This document shows positions 1 through 8,966 of a stretch of DNA of 57,907 nucleotides, piece by piece (within the stretch, counting starts at the first letter, position 1; each line of letters starts with the position of its first letter). The notes below the pieces were generated by a model. It did not search any database. It was not told the origin of the DNA and saw nothing but the letters and a program-made list of their open reading frames with translations. The position numbers and the translations under genes were made by a program. Location: the NCBI GenBank assembly GCA_023403845.1, contig JAEYDL010000004.1:1-57907 (forward strand), read 5' to 3'. This DNA is from Pseudomonadota bacterium (GTDB taxonomy: Bacteria > Desulfobacterota > Desulfovibrionia > Desulfovibrionales > Desulfovibrionaceae).

Positions 1-333
1 TTCATGGACTCCTCCTCCGCCGCCGCGGAAATGGTGACCCTCGTGGCCGCCGCCGGCGCGGTCGTGCACTTCTTCCCCACCGGACAGGGCAACGTCATCG
101 GCAACCCGATTCTCCCGGTCATCAAGCTCTCCGGCAATCCGCGCACCGTGCGGACCATGAGCGAGCATATCGACGTGGACGTGACCGCCATTCTGCGCCG
201 GGAAATGAACATGGATCAGGCCGGCGACGTTCTGCTCGACATGATGGTTCAGACCGCCAACGGCCGCAACACCAGCGCCGAAGTGCTCGGGCATCGCGAG
301 ATCGTCATGACCAAGCTCTATCGCAGCGCATAA
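1..333 (+). CDS. UxaA family hydrolase (altronate/galactarate dehydratase-like), C-terminal fragment
   Basis: The frame is open from the first base, so this is the 3' end of a gene that starts outside the window. The 110 visible residues match the C-terminal part of UxaA/GarD-type sugar-acid dehydratases. They also resemble the end of the complete UxaA-like protein at 42537-43700: both share a TG(Q/R)G turn, a hydrophobic P(V/I)(I/V)K stretch followed by GNP, and an MSE(H/D) motif. Enzymes of this family dehydrate aldonic or aldaric acids such as altronate, using a metal such as iron. The substrate cannot be told from this fragment. A hairpin just after the stop (349-389) probably ends the transcript. 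Confidence 0.8.
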   Translation, partial: FMDSSSAAAEMVTLVAAAGAVVHFFPTGQGNVIGNPILPVIKLSGNPRTVRTMSEHIDVDVTAILRREMNMDQAGDVLLDMMVQTANGRNTSAEVLGHREIVMTKLYRSA

Positions 334-348
334 CCTCCCCTTATAACG

Positions 349-389
349 GCCGCCGTCCCTACGTTTACACGCTGCGCGGGGATGGCGGC
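349..389 (+). terminator. Possible terminator after the UxaA-like gene
   Basis: An 11-bp stem (GCCGCCGTCCC pairing with GGGATGGCGGC, one G-T wobble) starts 16 bases after the stop codon. The downstream T-run is weak, so termination is likely but not certain. Confidence 0.45.
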
Positions 390-545
390 TTGAGCAAAAG
401 CCTTATTGATCGGAATGGACGGGAATTTCATGGGCTTTCCCTTCCATACCGCACCTGTCCCCGATGCGCATCGAAGCGCCCCGGGAAGAGAAACGCAATC
501 CGATCATGTCTTATGCCTCTGTTCCTCGCTTCTTATGCAGACACG

Positions 546-581
546 GTCCCCGCGGTCCATCATGTGATGGGCCGCGGGGAC
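546..581. repeat. Long near-perfect inverted repeat (17-bp arms, 2-base loop)
   Basis: The arms begin GTCCCCGCGG and end CCGCGGGGAC. All 17 base pairs form if one G-T wobble is allowed, around a central TG. No T-run follows on either strand, so it is not a classic intrinsic terminator. It could be an RNA processing or stability element, or a protein-binding palindrome. Confidence 0.6.
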
Positions 582-780
582 TCCTTACAGTGCGCTCAGG
601 TGCGTTGTTTTCTCCCCCGCACACGATGGAAACGGACGATCCCGAAACCGTGAGGCCAATACGTGATCCGCAACGTCTGAGGTTGACGAACAATCACGAC
701 ACAAGACTGGCTGCACCCTGGAATCAGAGAGGGGTTTTACGTATCATACTAAAATAGATGATATGATATACTATTTATAT

Positions 781-2757
781 CTATAATTCATCAATACCTA
801 TTTCTTTTAAATAGTTATACGTATTATCATAAAACTCACATTGGCGGGTTTTATCAGAGTTACTACCTGTAGGAATAAATATGGCCATGCCCTGTCGGGC
901 TCGAGTTAACAGAACACGATAGGCATTTTTTAGATAGAGTTTATTTTCATCATTAGAGATTCGATTCCACCGGTTCCCCACAAATGAATAATATGTCCAG
1001 ACATGACCGTCAAAACGATAATCAGCATCCCATGCCACAATAGAATAATCAATTTCCAATCCCTGAATATCAAACTCAGACACAACATCTTCCATTGCAT
1101 AACTGGAACGTACATCATCTTTTGGATTTAAGAACCAATTAGCAACTGAAATATTATTTTTTACAAAAAGTCCCTCTGGTTTTAGGCGTAAAGCCCCACT
1201 CGTCGCAAGAATCCCATAACGTGTTGTACCTTGTGCGTGTTCACGTACCCAATCTTTTGCTTTATTTAAATCCCTTGTAATAATAATGGGATATTTATCA
1301 TGAATATGTTTACTGAGTATTTTTGCTGTATTACTATCTTGATCAAGTATAGCTTTTATAAACGCAGCCAAGTCAGGAGTACGAAAAGACCGCACTGATG
1401 TTGCTAAATGAAGTTTATCTCTCCTATACATGTTAATTCCTGAGACCATACTTATCCAGCTGCGGCCACGCCGGTATTCATCATCATTAAGTTCATCTGC
1501 AACATATACGTCCCAACCTGGAAATGCTCGCTGTAGGGAATCAAACCATTCTGGTAATCCTGCTTCACCAGTATTAATTTCCTGTCCACCTCCAACCAGG
1601 CAAATCACTACAGCCCAATCATGATGACGATCCATTGTGCTAATCAGAAACTCTGGCTCACTATATGGAAAGTTCGGAACCCCTTTTTTAGTTGCCATAA
1701 ATTTTTTAATTTTTTCATATGTCCATGCACGCTGAGCTTCATCAAATATTACTACATGTTCTGGAGGAACATTATTATTAGCGACAAAAGAATCGCGATA
1801 TTTGTGAATAATTTGAATAAAAGCAGTTGTCCTACGAAGTGCATCTTTTTTAGAAATTTTATTACCATATTGCTCTTCCTGCTCGATTTTATCACGTGCA
1901 AGGGCTTCTTGCAGCACTGTTACCAATGGATAATTACCAGATAAAAATACCGCATGTTCACCTTGTTGTGTATTAGCATGCTGAATAGCAATATTTAGTC
2001 CAACTAATGTCTTACCAGAACCAGGAACACCAGTTAAAAAGCAAATAGACTTCCGACAATTTTTCTTACTATATTCAATTATACGATTAATCTCATCAGT
2101 TGTTGCTGTCAAATTTTCAACACCGGCATCATTTCGTGTAATATCGCGAACATCATGTCCTCGATATAAAGCTTGTGCAGCTTCTATAATTGTTGGAGTA
2201 GGCATATACTCAGAATTTTCCCAAAGACAATAATCAAATTTCGGTTCTATATATTGTAATGATATATTATTAATTATATATCCAATATTATTTTCATTAC
2301 AACGTATTGGTTCAAAAATTCTATCTTTGACATATAATTTATTTTGAAAACAATCTGCTTTTGTAGCAATCATAATTGGAACTATTAATTTATCATGACT
2401 TTCTTTTTGAAAATTTCGAATATCTAATGCATAATCATAAACTTGATCATAGGCTATCTGCCGATACTCTGTATCTCCACACTTAAACTCTAATAAAAAA
2501 ACTATATTTTTATACAATATAATGACATCAACGCGCTTCCCCATACGGGGTATACTATATTCAAATAGTATATTACCTTCATTAAAGTTTTTTAGCTGTT
2601 TTTTTAAAATAGATATTTCTATTTCCCAGGCATTTCTTTGTTGAATTGTAGTTTTTGTAGATGTATTACTTTCATAGATAAACCCAAGAATTTCTTGATC
2701 AGATTGTTGTAAAAACTGCTTAATCGATGCAGAATAGTACGATCGTAAATTATACAT
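781..2757 (-). CDS. DUF2075-type helicase/ATPase with N-terminal nuclease-like domain
   Basis: 658 residues. Residues 70-95 hold a pattern typical of PD-(D/E)XK nucleases: D77 in a hydrophobic strand (RVDVII), then E90-F-K92. A P-loop NTPase domain follows with Walker A GVPGSGKT (243-250) and Walker B VVIFDEAQ (335-342). The rest fits the DUF2075 (Schlafen-like/DNA-RNA helicase) family. A nuclease joined to a helicase on one chain is common in restriction or phage-defence proteins, but the role here is inferred. The gene is far richer in A+T than its neighbours and lies in an AT-rich pocket with no partner gene, which points to horizontal transfer. The start at 2757 is the first ATG of the frame; upstream sequence is AT-rich and no strong binding site was seen. 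Confidence 0.82.
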   Translation of the reverse strand: MYNLRSYYSASIKQFLQQSDQEILGFIYESNTSTKTTIQQRNAWEIEISILKKQLKNFNEGNILFEYSIPRMGKRVDVIILYKNIVFLLEFKCGDTEYRQIAYDQVYDYALDIRNFQKESHDKLIVPIMIATKADCFQNKLYVKDRIFEPIRCNENNIGYIINNISLQYIEPKFDYCLWENSEYMPTPTIIEAAQALYRGHDVRDITRNDAGVENLTATTDEINRIIEYSKKNCRKSICFLTGVPGSGKTLVGLNIAIQHANTQQGEHAVFLSGNYPLVTVLQEALARDKIEQEEQYGNKISKKDALRRTTAFIQIIHKYRDSFVANNNVPPEHVVIFDEAQRAWTYEKIKKFMATKKGVPNFPYSEPEFLISTMDRHHDWAVVICLVGGGQEINTGEAGLPEWFDSLQRAFPGWDVYVADELNDDEYRRGRSWISMVSGINMYRRDKLHLATSVRSFRTPDLAAFIKAILDQDSNTAKILSKHIHDKYPIIITRDLNKAKDWVREHAQGTTRYGILATSGALRLKPEGLFVKNNISVANWFLNPKDDVRSSYAMEDVVSEFDIQGLEIDYSIVAWDADYRFDGHVWTYYSFVGNRWNRISNDENKLYLKNAYRVLLTRARQGMAIFIPTGSNSDKTRQCEFYDNTYNYLKEIGIDEL

Positions 2758-3374
2758 ACAAGTTCCTATTATTTACTTATTTCTAGTATGATATGACACC
2801 ATACATAATTATATCCATTTTTATTATATTAATATAAAATATGTACAAAGTAAAATATATAAATTATGTAACTATTTTATATCATTATATAATAGAATAA
2901 CTCAATTAGCATAGTAAATTTCAGTATTTAAAATTGAAGAGTATAAAGTACAACCAAATATCTTTTTCAAATCTATATAGGCTATTTAGTCTATATTATA
3001 TACTATTTATATTCTGTATTGTCTGTAGTAATAGATAGAACTACTTTCTGCTTCGAGATAAATCTCTTGTCTATTTATAGTAGTTTTACTCTCTCAAAAT
3101 TTATATCGTTCTATTCTCCTAAAAATCCCCTATCGGTAACTTTTCTAAAATGGGGATAAAGAACGTGGCATTACTCCTGGAAAAAGAGAGAATGTCTTGT
3201 CCATTTCATAGAAAATATTAATAATTTTGTCTAGATTAAAACGTAAATGCTTCAACCTACTTCCTACCCTTACACAACGTCTAGTATTAACTATTTTCAA
3301 ATATTTCAGAAAATACTAATAAATGTCTATTTGTTTTACATACTTAATATACCAATCCGATTGCAATACAAAAG
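2758..3374. other. AT-rich intergenic region upstream of the nuclease-helicase gene
   Basis: About 620 bases of very AT-rich DNA with no credible open frame. It probably holds the promoter of the leftward nuclease-helicase gene and the remainder of a transferred segment. No tRNA, integrase or clear direct repeat marking an integration boundary was found. Confidence 0.55.
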
Positions 3375-3406
3375 TCCGCCGGGCCTTTCACGAAAGACCC
3401 GGCGGA
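3375..3406 (-). terminator. Intrinsic terminator of the UGSC selenoprotein operon
   Basis: Read on the minus strand, the arms TCCGCCGGG and CCCGGCGGA enclose an inner CTTTC/GAAAG stem and are followed by CTTTTGT. It lies 22 bases past the stop codon at 3429. Confidence 0.8.
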
Positions 3407-3428
3407 GCTGAAGTTGGGAGGTTTTGCG

Positions 3429-5180
3429 TTAGTCGGCTATCTTCTTGGAAACAGGCTTGAACACTTGCGGGAAGGGAACCCAGATCTGGGACTGCTTGCC
3501 CGGGCCGCCGGAGACGAAGAACTTGATGGATTCCGTCTTCTTGAAACGGGGAATGAATGTATCGTCGTTATAAGGACCGAAGTCCTTGGGCGGCACGCAG
3601 GTTTCCTGCGAGTAGAACTTGTAGGGCATGGCCGCGGTTTCACGCATGAATTCGCGGGCATCCTGCTGAACCGGGAAGTCCCTGGCAATGGTCGCCGCAT
3701 GTTCGGGGCAAAGCACCACGAACGCGAAGGAAACCTTGTTGGTGATGGCGTAGCTGGCATCGTAGTCGGCCATGCAGGAGGCGAGGCCGGAAGCCGAGCC
3801 GAGCAGGCCGGTGGACAGTGTGGTCAGCAGGCGCTGGCCGGTCTTGCTGTCATGGTCGATGTTGGCGTTGCCAAGATAGGCGCTGAAATGCGTCACGATG
3901 CTGTCCGTGGGCTTGAAGCCCGCTTCCTCGGCGTAGCTCGTTTTCCAGGGATTTTCCCTGGTATTTTCCGTAAACACCATGGCCACGAGGTCGTAGGAGG
4001 AACCGTGCGTGCTCTTGTCGAAGTTCGGAGGTACGGAACCGCCTACCACATCGCCCACAAGGTTGACGAAGTAACCGAGCGCATTGGTGACCGGGTTTTC
4101 GCCGCCCGCAGTGCCGGTACCGGGATTGAGCTTCAGCTTTTCAATGATGGGACCGCTGATGAAAAACACGGGAACCGTGGCGGCCGTGGTGGTGGTCGGT
4201 CCGCGCCATGCGGCTATGGGATCGGCCATGGCTTCCACCGTGGCGATGAGCAGCGGCATATGTTCGGGCTTGGCTCCAGCCATAACGCCGAGCGTAGCCA
4301 CCAGTTCAACGGTCAGCATGCCCTGACGGGGCGGAACGACCCAGAGCACTTCAGCGGGGTCGCGCTTGGTGCCCTTGAGCATGGCCTGCACCTTGTCCAC
4401 GGTGGGCGGAACGATGGGCAGGGAAAGCGACCACTTGCGCTTCTGGAACATCTCGTTCACGTCCGCATAGGTGCCGGAGAACTTGAAGGTCTTGGCGGGA
4501 TAGGGTTTTACCTGAGCGCTGTCCTTCTCCCTGGTCGGCTTCCACTGAGTTGCGGCCTTGACAATGTCGTCGAAGGCTGCGTCCACCTTGGCGTTGACTT
4601 CGGCCTTGGAGATCATGCCCAGAGGATGCGGAACCGTCACGAAGCACATGTCGGTCAACCCCTGACTCTTCTGAGTGCCGCGCGAGAGGGTAAGGAAGGG
4701 TTCGGTAACGATGGTGACGGTGGGAATGCCCATCTTCTCGAGGTTGGACTGGTCAACTACCAGCCATGAAGTGCAGCTCCCTCAGTCGGCCTGTGAGGCG
4801 ATCACGATATCGGGCCTCACGCTGGCTACGGCTTTGGAGATACGCATGGACTCGGCCTGCGTGGCGGAAATCTTGCTCACGTTCTGGTCAGCCATGTCAC
4901 GATAAACTTTCACGACCTTGGCGCTGGGGTACTTCTTGGACAACAGTTCGGCCAGCCGGTCGAGTACAACATCCCCGTTGTTCTTGCCGTTCCAGCGCAG
5001 AGCGATGGTCTTGCCCTCCAGCGCCGTGATCCGCTTGGCCGGCTCCACGGCCACTTTCTCGATCACGCCTGCAGGGTTGACCAGCTCCCATTCCTGCGGC
5101 TGCTCGGTGGCCTGAGCCAGCGGAGCTGCACAGAGGGCGGCCGTTGCGGCGAGCGCTGCATGCTTCAGATACTTAAGCAT
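3429..5180 (-). CDS. UGSC family selenoprotein, exported (in-frame TGA read as selenocysteine)
   Basis: A naive reading gives two open frames split by a TGA at 4784-4782. Both halves are in the same frame, and the TGA is followed directly by codons for Gly-Ser-Cys, giving the U-G-S-C motif (residues 133-136) that names this selenoprotein family. Read through, the protein has 583 residues. A hairpin 23 bases after the TGA fits a bacterial SECIS. The start at 5180 is chosen for its strong AGGAGGAA site and because it opens a signal peptide (Lys-containing n-region, Ala/Leu core, cleavage near LAQA), so the protein is probably periplasmic. The biochemical function of the family is not known to me. 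The gene follows a DUF6282 gene 151 bases upstream on the same strand, and a terminator follows it. Selenocysteine reading needs selA, selB, selC and selD elsewhere in the genome. Confidence 0.88.
4747..4784 (-). promoter_or_regulatory. UGA selenocysteine codon and candidate bacterial SECIS hairpin
   Basis: The UGA occupies 4784-4782. After 16 bases there is a 7-bp stem (GGCUGGU at 4765-4759 pairing with ACCAGUC at 4753-4747, one G-U wobble) capped by the five-base loop AGUUG. The short apical loop containing GU and the distance from the UGA match the general form of bacterial SECIS elements, which lie inside the reading frame and bind SelB. Confidence 0.72.
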
Positions 5181-5331
5181 ACGTTCCTCCTGAGTTAAAC
5201 GTCCATTCCTGTATTTTCCGATGGATATCCGTCGGATTCCTTCTTGCGGACGAAGGTTCTTCAAACTGCGCTCCGCGCGCAACCGCCGTTCGAACCGCAA
5301 GATCTCCTCTGCATTTCAACCCGTAAGGCTG

Positions 5332-6300
5332 CTAATCCAGCCCCAGCAGACGAGCCGGCACCGTTTTGGACACGAGCGTCAGCACATCCTCCTTTACTCC
5401 GACCTTGCGCAATCCGGTGATGAACGTGCGCATCCCGTCAATAGGATTGGGATTGAGAGCCTGCCCGAGGTCCGTGCTGATATACTGGCGATCCGGAGCA
5501 AGAGCGATGTAGGCGGCGAACTCCTCCATGGGTACCTGCTGTTGATTGCGATAGCCGGGAACCACCGCATGAGGCCCCTTGAAATATGGCAAAACGCAAT
5601 GTTCCAGATAGGCCCCGTTGTCGATGCAGATCCTGGCCTGCTCCATCGTGAGCTTCCAGGGAGCCTGACTCGCATGGGTGACGACGGTCTTTTTCACGCC
5701 CACTTCCTTCGCCTTGGCCGTAAGCACGACGCACTCGTCGGGAGAAGAATGTCCGGTCGCAAAGATGATGTCCGCATCAGCGCACAGTTCCATGACCTTG
5801 ATCACCTCGGGAAGCACGTTTCCCTGCTCGTCAAGCACGGGAACGCCGACTCCGCCCTTGCTCTTCTGATCAAACGCGGACTGGTAGGTGGGCATCCAGA
5901 TGCAGCGACAGTAATGTCCGGTCACCTGCGTGGCCATCTTCGCGGCCTGTACGTTGACCGTGTCGCCGTAGTTGCGGTTGAGCGCGATGCCGCCGAACAC
6001 CTCGATGCCCGGCACCATCGCCCGCAAGAGATAGGCAATGTCGTTGGTTATGAAGTCATGGCACTTGTACATGACGCCCCGATAGCCATTCTGCCTGCAC
6101 TGCCGGGTCAGCGTAAGCTGATCAATGCAACGGGCGCGGACATCGGGATCGGCATGCACATGCATCTCGATCACACCGTCGAGATCCCTGTCGATGGGCG
6201 GAGTGGCCGCTTCCGCTTCGCTCTTCAGCAAATGTCCGGACATGGCGAGAGCGCCGGTAACGGCCGCGGCCTTCATGAACTCCCTGCGAGAACTGGGCAT
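5332..6300 (-). CDS. DUF6282 family amidohydrolase-like protein, Tat-exported
   Basis: 322 residues. The N-terminus carries a twin-arginine motif (SRREFMK) and a hydrophobic Ala-rich stretch ending near residue 32, so export by the Tat pathway is likely. Next comes an amidohydrolase-type metal motif (EMHVHADPD), with later His positions in TGHSS and VTHAS, and a conserved TDLGQ near the C-terminus. This suits a TIM-barrel metal-dependent hydrolase of the DUF6282 group. The ATG at 6300 has an AAGGAG site. It is first in an operon with the UGSC selenoprotein; since both are predicted to be exported, they may act on the same periplasmic substrate. That link is inferred, and the substrate is unknown. 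Confidence 0.75.
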   Translation of the reverse strand: MPSSRREFMKAAAVTGALAMSGHLLKSEAEAATPPIDRDLDGVIEMHVHADPDVRARCIDQLTLTRQCRQNGYRGVMYKCHDFITNDIAYLLRAMVPGIEVFGGIALNRNYGDTVNVQAAKMATQVTGHYCRCIWMPTYQSAFDQKSKGGVGVPVLDEQGNVLPEVIKVMELCADADIIFATGHSSPDECVVLTAKAKEVGVKKTVVTHASQAPWKLTMEQARICIDNGAYLEHCVLPYFKGPHAVVPGYRNQQQVPMEEFAAYIALAPDRQYISTDLGQALNPNPIDGMRTFITGLRKVGVKEDVLTLVSKTVPARLLGLD

Positions 6301-6717
6301 CCTCTGCTCCTTCTGCTGCGGGTTATGGAATGCCCTGCCTGTGTCCGACAGGGCTGCATCCGCTCGCTCATATGAAGACAGCTTAGAGGAGGATTGTTAA
6401 CCTAATGTGAATTTCGTGACGTTTGATGTAAAAAATTGTTAAGCGAGTCTTTACAATCAAAAAATATACCATATCCCCTTGAAAGGAAATCCCAAAATCT
6501 TCCCTCTGAAAAGACTTCATATGGTTTTCCTTGCCTGTTCCGAACGGTTTGGCGCCATGTCATGGCGACGCGTTCCCAACAACGGGAAGATGCGGCACAC
6601 ACCTTCCCGACATCGCACAGCAGAGTATGGGAAAATCTTTTAATTATCCCTCCATGTTCTGTCGAACACGGCGACAGACGATGCCCTCCCTGCATGAGGG
6701 AAGTCGCCGTTTTTCGG
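6301..6717. other. Intergenic region with the DUF6282/UGSC promoter and a plus-strand terminator
   Basis: 417 bases between two leftward operons. It should contain the promoter of the DUF6282/UGSC operon; a short AT-rich stretch at about 6397-6455, with TTGTTAA repeated, is the likely site. A hairpin near 6668-6714 has its T-run on the plus strand although no plus-strand gene precedes it. No credible protein gene was found. Confidence 0.55.
6668..6714 (+). terminator. Hairpin plus T-run on the plus strand (possible end of a small RNA)
   Basis: Arms ACGGCGAC (6668-6675) and GTCGCCGT (6703-6710) with an inner CCCTC/GAGGG stem, followed by T5. No plus-strand protein gene lies upstream, so it may end a small transcript, or it may act on the opposite strand as the weak terminator of the histidine kinase gene. 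Confidence 0.5.
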
Positions 6718-8241
6718 TCAGACCAGCCCGTCCGTCTTTCCCTTCGGGAAAAACAGCGCAACCCAGAAGCCGTTTGGCTCCGCGTTGCCGTAGTCAAGCC
6801 GCCCGCCGCACGCCTCGACACAATACTTGACGATGGACAACCCGAGTCCCGAGCCTCCGGGATGCGTCAGAGAGGCCTTGCCGCGGTAGAAAGGCTCCAG
6901 CAACAAAGGCAAATCCTGTTCGGACACGCCCGGCCCTCTGTCGCGGACGGCGATGCAGACCTCCCCAGCTTCTTCGCTCACGCTCAACACCACGGGACCG
7001 GCGTCCCCCGCATAGGTAACGGCGTTGCGCAGGAGGTTGCTGACGGCTCGCCGCAAATAATCCTTATCCGTCCACAGCCACGCATCCTTGTCCGCAAAGA
7101 CATGGATGTCGTCTTCCGGAGCCTCGCTGCGCACCAGGGAAGACAAAAACGGACACAGATAGATACGTTCCTTCTTCGGTATCCCCAGCGAAGCCTTGGC
7201 CTGAAGATAGGACAGAACTTCATCGGTAAGCACGGAAAGCCGCTCGATATCCTTCATGATCCGCCGGACTCGTTCTCTCGGTTGACCGTCGAGCCGTTCC
7301 TCCAGCACGGCAAGACCTATCTGCGTACGGGCAAGCGGCGAATTCAGCTCGTGCGCAATATGCCGGATAAACTGACTCTGGCCGGAAATGAGCAGCCCCA
7401 CCCGTCGGGTCATGGTCATGAAGGCATGTCCGAGCCGCCCGATTTCATCCCGACGTTCGCCGGAAAAGGTCCTGGTATCGCTCAGCGCCTTGTCGAGACA
7501 GACGAAATTGTCCATTTCCACCTGTTCGGCATAATTGACCATCTTCAGCAAGGGACGAGACAGATGCCGGACAAACGGCCACCACCACAGACATGATACG
7601 CCGAGCACAGCCAGAATGACCACCAGGACGCCCCAAAATTCGAAAAACAGACCGTACCCGTAAAAGGAATCCGTTTCCAGGGCCAGAAGAACATAGTGAA
7701 GCTGCATGTTCTTGTCCGGGATGTACAGAACCCGTCCATACCAATAGCGCGTAGGCGACCCGGTACGGACAAAGATGGCCGGAGGAACGGGCGGCAGGCC
7801 CGCCTCCACATTTTTCTGCTGTGTATCGAAAAAGCCGCCGCGCAGAGAATCCCACAAAGGCGCATCCGGATCAGGACACAACGTAAAGGAGCTTTTGGGA
7901 ATGTTCCGTGCTGCCTGCACTACCTTTTCGGGTATGCAGTCGTCAGGCAGCACCGCCGTTTCAAGACTCAGCAGGTGAAACCGGAGCGCATCGCCGCGAT
8001 CGTTCTGCTTCAGGAGCCTCTGCCAGGAAAAGACGGACCGATACTGAAGATTGACGCTGACCAGTCTGAAGGTGTTTTCAATGTTCGAACTGAACAGATG
8101 CGCGGGCACAAGCCCATCGCCGCTGCCGAGGAGCACATACCAGCCAGTCCCGACTCCAAGCACAGCCAGCAGCACCAGATTGAGCACCAGCCACAAGAAA
8201 ATCTTGGAATACAGGCTGAAGGGCATGCTCTTCAGAGTCAT
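6718..8241 (-). CDS. Membrane sensor histidine kinase (CpxA-like)
   Basis: 507 residues. Two transmembrane segments (about 15-38 and 200-222) flank a periplasmic sensor region of about 160 residues with no recognised fold. A HAMP-like linker, a HisKA domain with the phospho-acceptor H297 in HELNSP, and an HATPase_c domain with an N-box (SNLLRNAV) and G-box (GSGLGLSIV) follow. It should autophosphorylate and pass phosphate to the regulator encoded just upstream. Its start overlaps the regulator's stop by four bases (ATGA), so the two are translationally coupled. The signal is unknown; the neighbouring c-di-GMP genes are possible but unproven targets. Confidence 0.92.
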   Translation of the reverse strand: MTLKSMPFSLYSKIFLWLVLNLVLLAVLGVGTGWYVLLGSGDGLVPAHLFSSNIENTFRLVSVNLQYRSVFSWQRLLKQNDRGDALRFHLLSLETAVLPDDCIPEKVVQAARNIPKSSFTLCPDPDAPLWDSLRGGFFDTQQKNVEAGLPPVPPAIFVRTGSPTRYWYGRVLYIPDKNMQLHYVLLALETDSFYGYGLFFEFWGVLVVILAVLGVSCLWWWPFVRHLSRPLLKMVNYAEQVEMDNFVCLDKALSDTRTFSGERRDEIGRLGHAFMTMTRRVGLLISGQSQFIRHIAHELNSPLARTQIGLAVLEERLDGQPRERVRRIMKDIERLSVLTDEVLSYLQAKASLGIPKKERIYLCPFLSSLVRSEAPEDDIHVFADKDAWLWTDKDYLRRAVSNLLRNAVTYAGDAGPVVLSVSEEAGEVCIAVRDRGPGVSEQDLPLLLEPFYRGKASLTHPGGSGLGLSIVKYCVEACGGRLDYGNAEPNGFWVALFFPKGKTDGLV

Positions 8242-8966
8242 GCGTCACTCTGCTTGATGAACATGTATCCGAGACCGCGAACCGTCTTCAGATAGGTCGG
8301 ACAGCGCGAATTGTCCCCGAGCTTCTTGCGCAGGGACGATACGTGGACATCCACGCAACGGTCGAACTTGTTCCATTCCTTTTCCGTAAACAGAGTGAGC
8401 AGGTCCTCACGCGAAAAGATGCGTCCCGCCCCGCGCGCCAGATGATAAAGCAACTGGAACTCCATGTTCGTCAGCTCAAGGGACTCGTTGTTCAGCGTCA
8501 CCTTCATGGTCTGGGGGTTCATGCACAGCCCGTTGACGCACAGCATGCCGTCCGGCCTGTCCGAACTTTCGGGAAGTTCCGCATTCTCCATCCGACGCAG
8601 GACCACACGAATCCGGGCAAGCAGCTCCCGGGCGGAAAAGGACTTGGGCACATAATCGTCCGCGCCAAGCTCCAGAGTGACGATACGGTCCGTTTCTTCA
8701 TTGTGGGCGGACAGAATGACGACCGGGGTTCGCGTCTCCATCCTCAGATGACGCAACACCTCGATTCCCGAAATATCAGGCAGGAGCATGTCCAGAAGAA
8801 TGACGTCGTACTCCTTCTCCCGCGCGGCCTCTATCCCCGCAGTGCCCGTATGCACGGAAGTAACGGAAAACGAATGTACATCAAGATAGTCGGCCATGAG
8901 TTCGCAGAACTCGCAGTCGTCATCAACCAGCAAAACCTGATGTCCCTTTCCCGCATATCCTTCCAT
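8238..8966 (-). CDS. OmpR-family response regulator
   Basis: 242 residues from the chosen start. A receiver domain (about 9-122) has the acidic pocket DDD (15-17), the phospho-acceptor D59 in LLDMLLPD, and a Lys in VPKSF. A winged-helix DNA-binding domain follows (about 145-235; EFQLL, FSREDLL, RCVDVHVSSLRKKL). The open frame extends to 9029, but the ATG at 8966 has a GGAAGGAGC site at good spacing and leaves no unexplained N-terminal tail. It forms a two-component pair with the downstream kinase and probably regulates transcription of outer-envelope or surface functions. Confidence 0.92.
   Translation of the reverse strand: MEGYAGKGHQVLLVDDDCEFCELMADYLDVHSFSVTSVHTGTAGIEAAREKEYDVILLDMLLPDISGIEVLRHLRMETRTPVVILSAHNEETDRIVTLELGADDYVPKSFSARELLARIRVVLRRMENAELPESSDRPDGMLCVNGLCMNPQTMKVTLNNESLELTNMEFQLLYHLARGAGRIFSREDLLTLFTEKEWNKFDRCVDVHVSSLRKKLGDNSRCPTYLKTVRGLGYMFIKQSDA

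Larger units (their letters stand above)
334..780. other. Intergenic region, no convincing gene
   Basis: 447 bases between the UxaA-like gene and the converging nuclease-helicase gene. The short open frames here have no recognisable domain and no good ribosome binding site. It holds a possible terminator near its start and a very stable inverted repeat at 546-581. Base composition drops to AT-rich from about 735, which marks the edge of the probably imported gene. Confidence 0.6.

Noticed and set aside
3414..4769. 451-residue plus-strand open frame
   Set aside because: It is antisense to the UGSC selenoprotein, shows no domain and has a skewed composition; a shadow of the GC-rich codon pattern.
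4782..4784. TGA as an ordinary stop, making two genes or a pseudogene
   Set aside because: Both halves are in one frame, the UGSC motif spans the TGA and a SECIS-like hairpin follows, which fits selenocysteine better.
6436..7596. 386-residue plus-strand open frame
   Set aside because: Antisense to the histidine kinase, with no domain.
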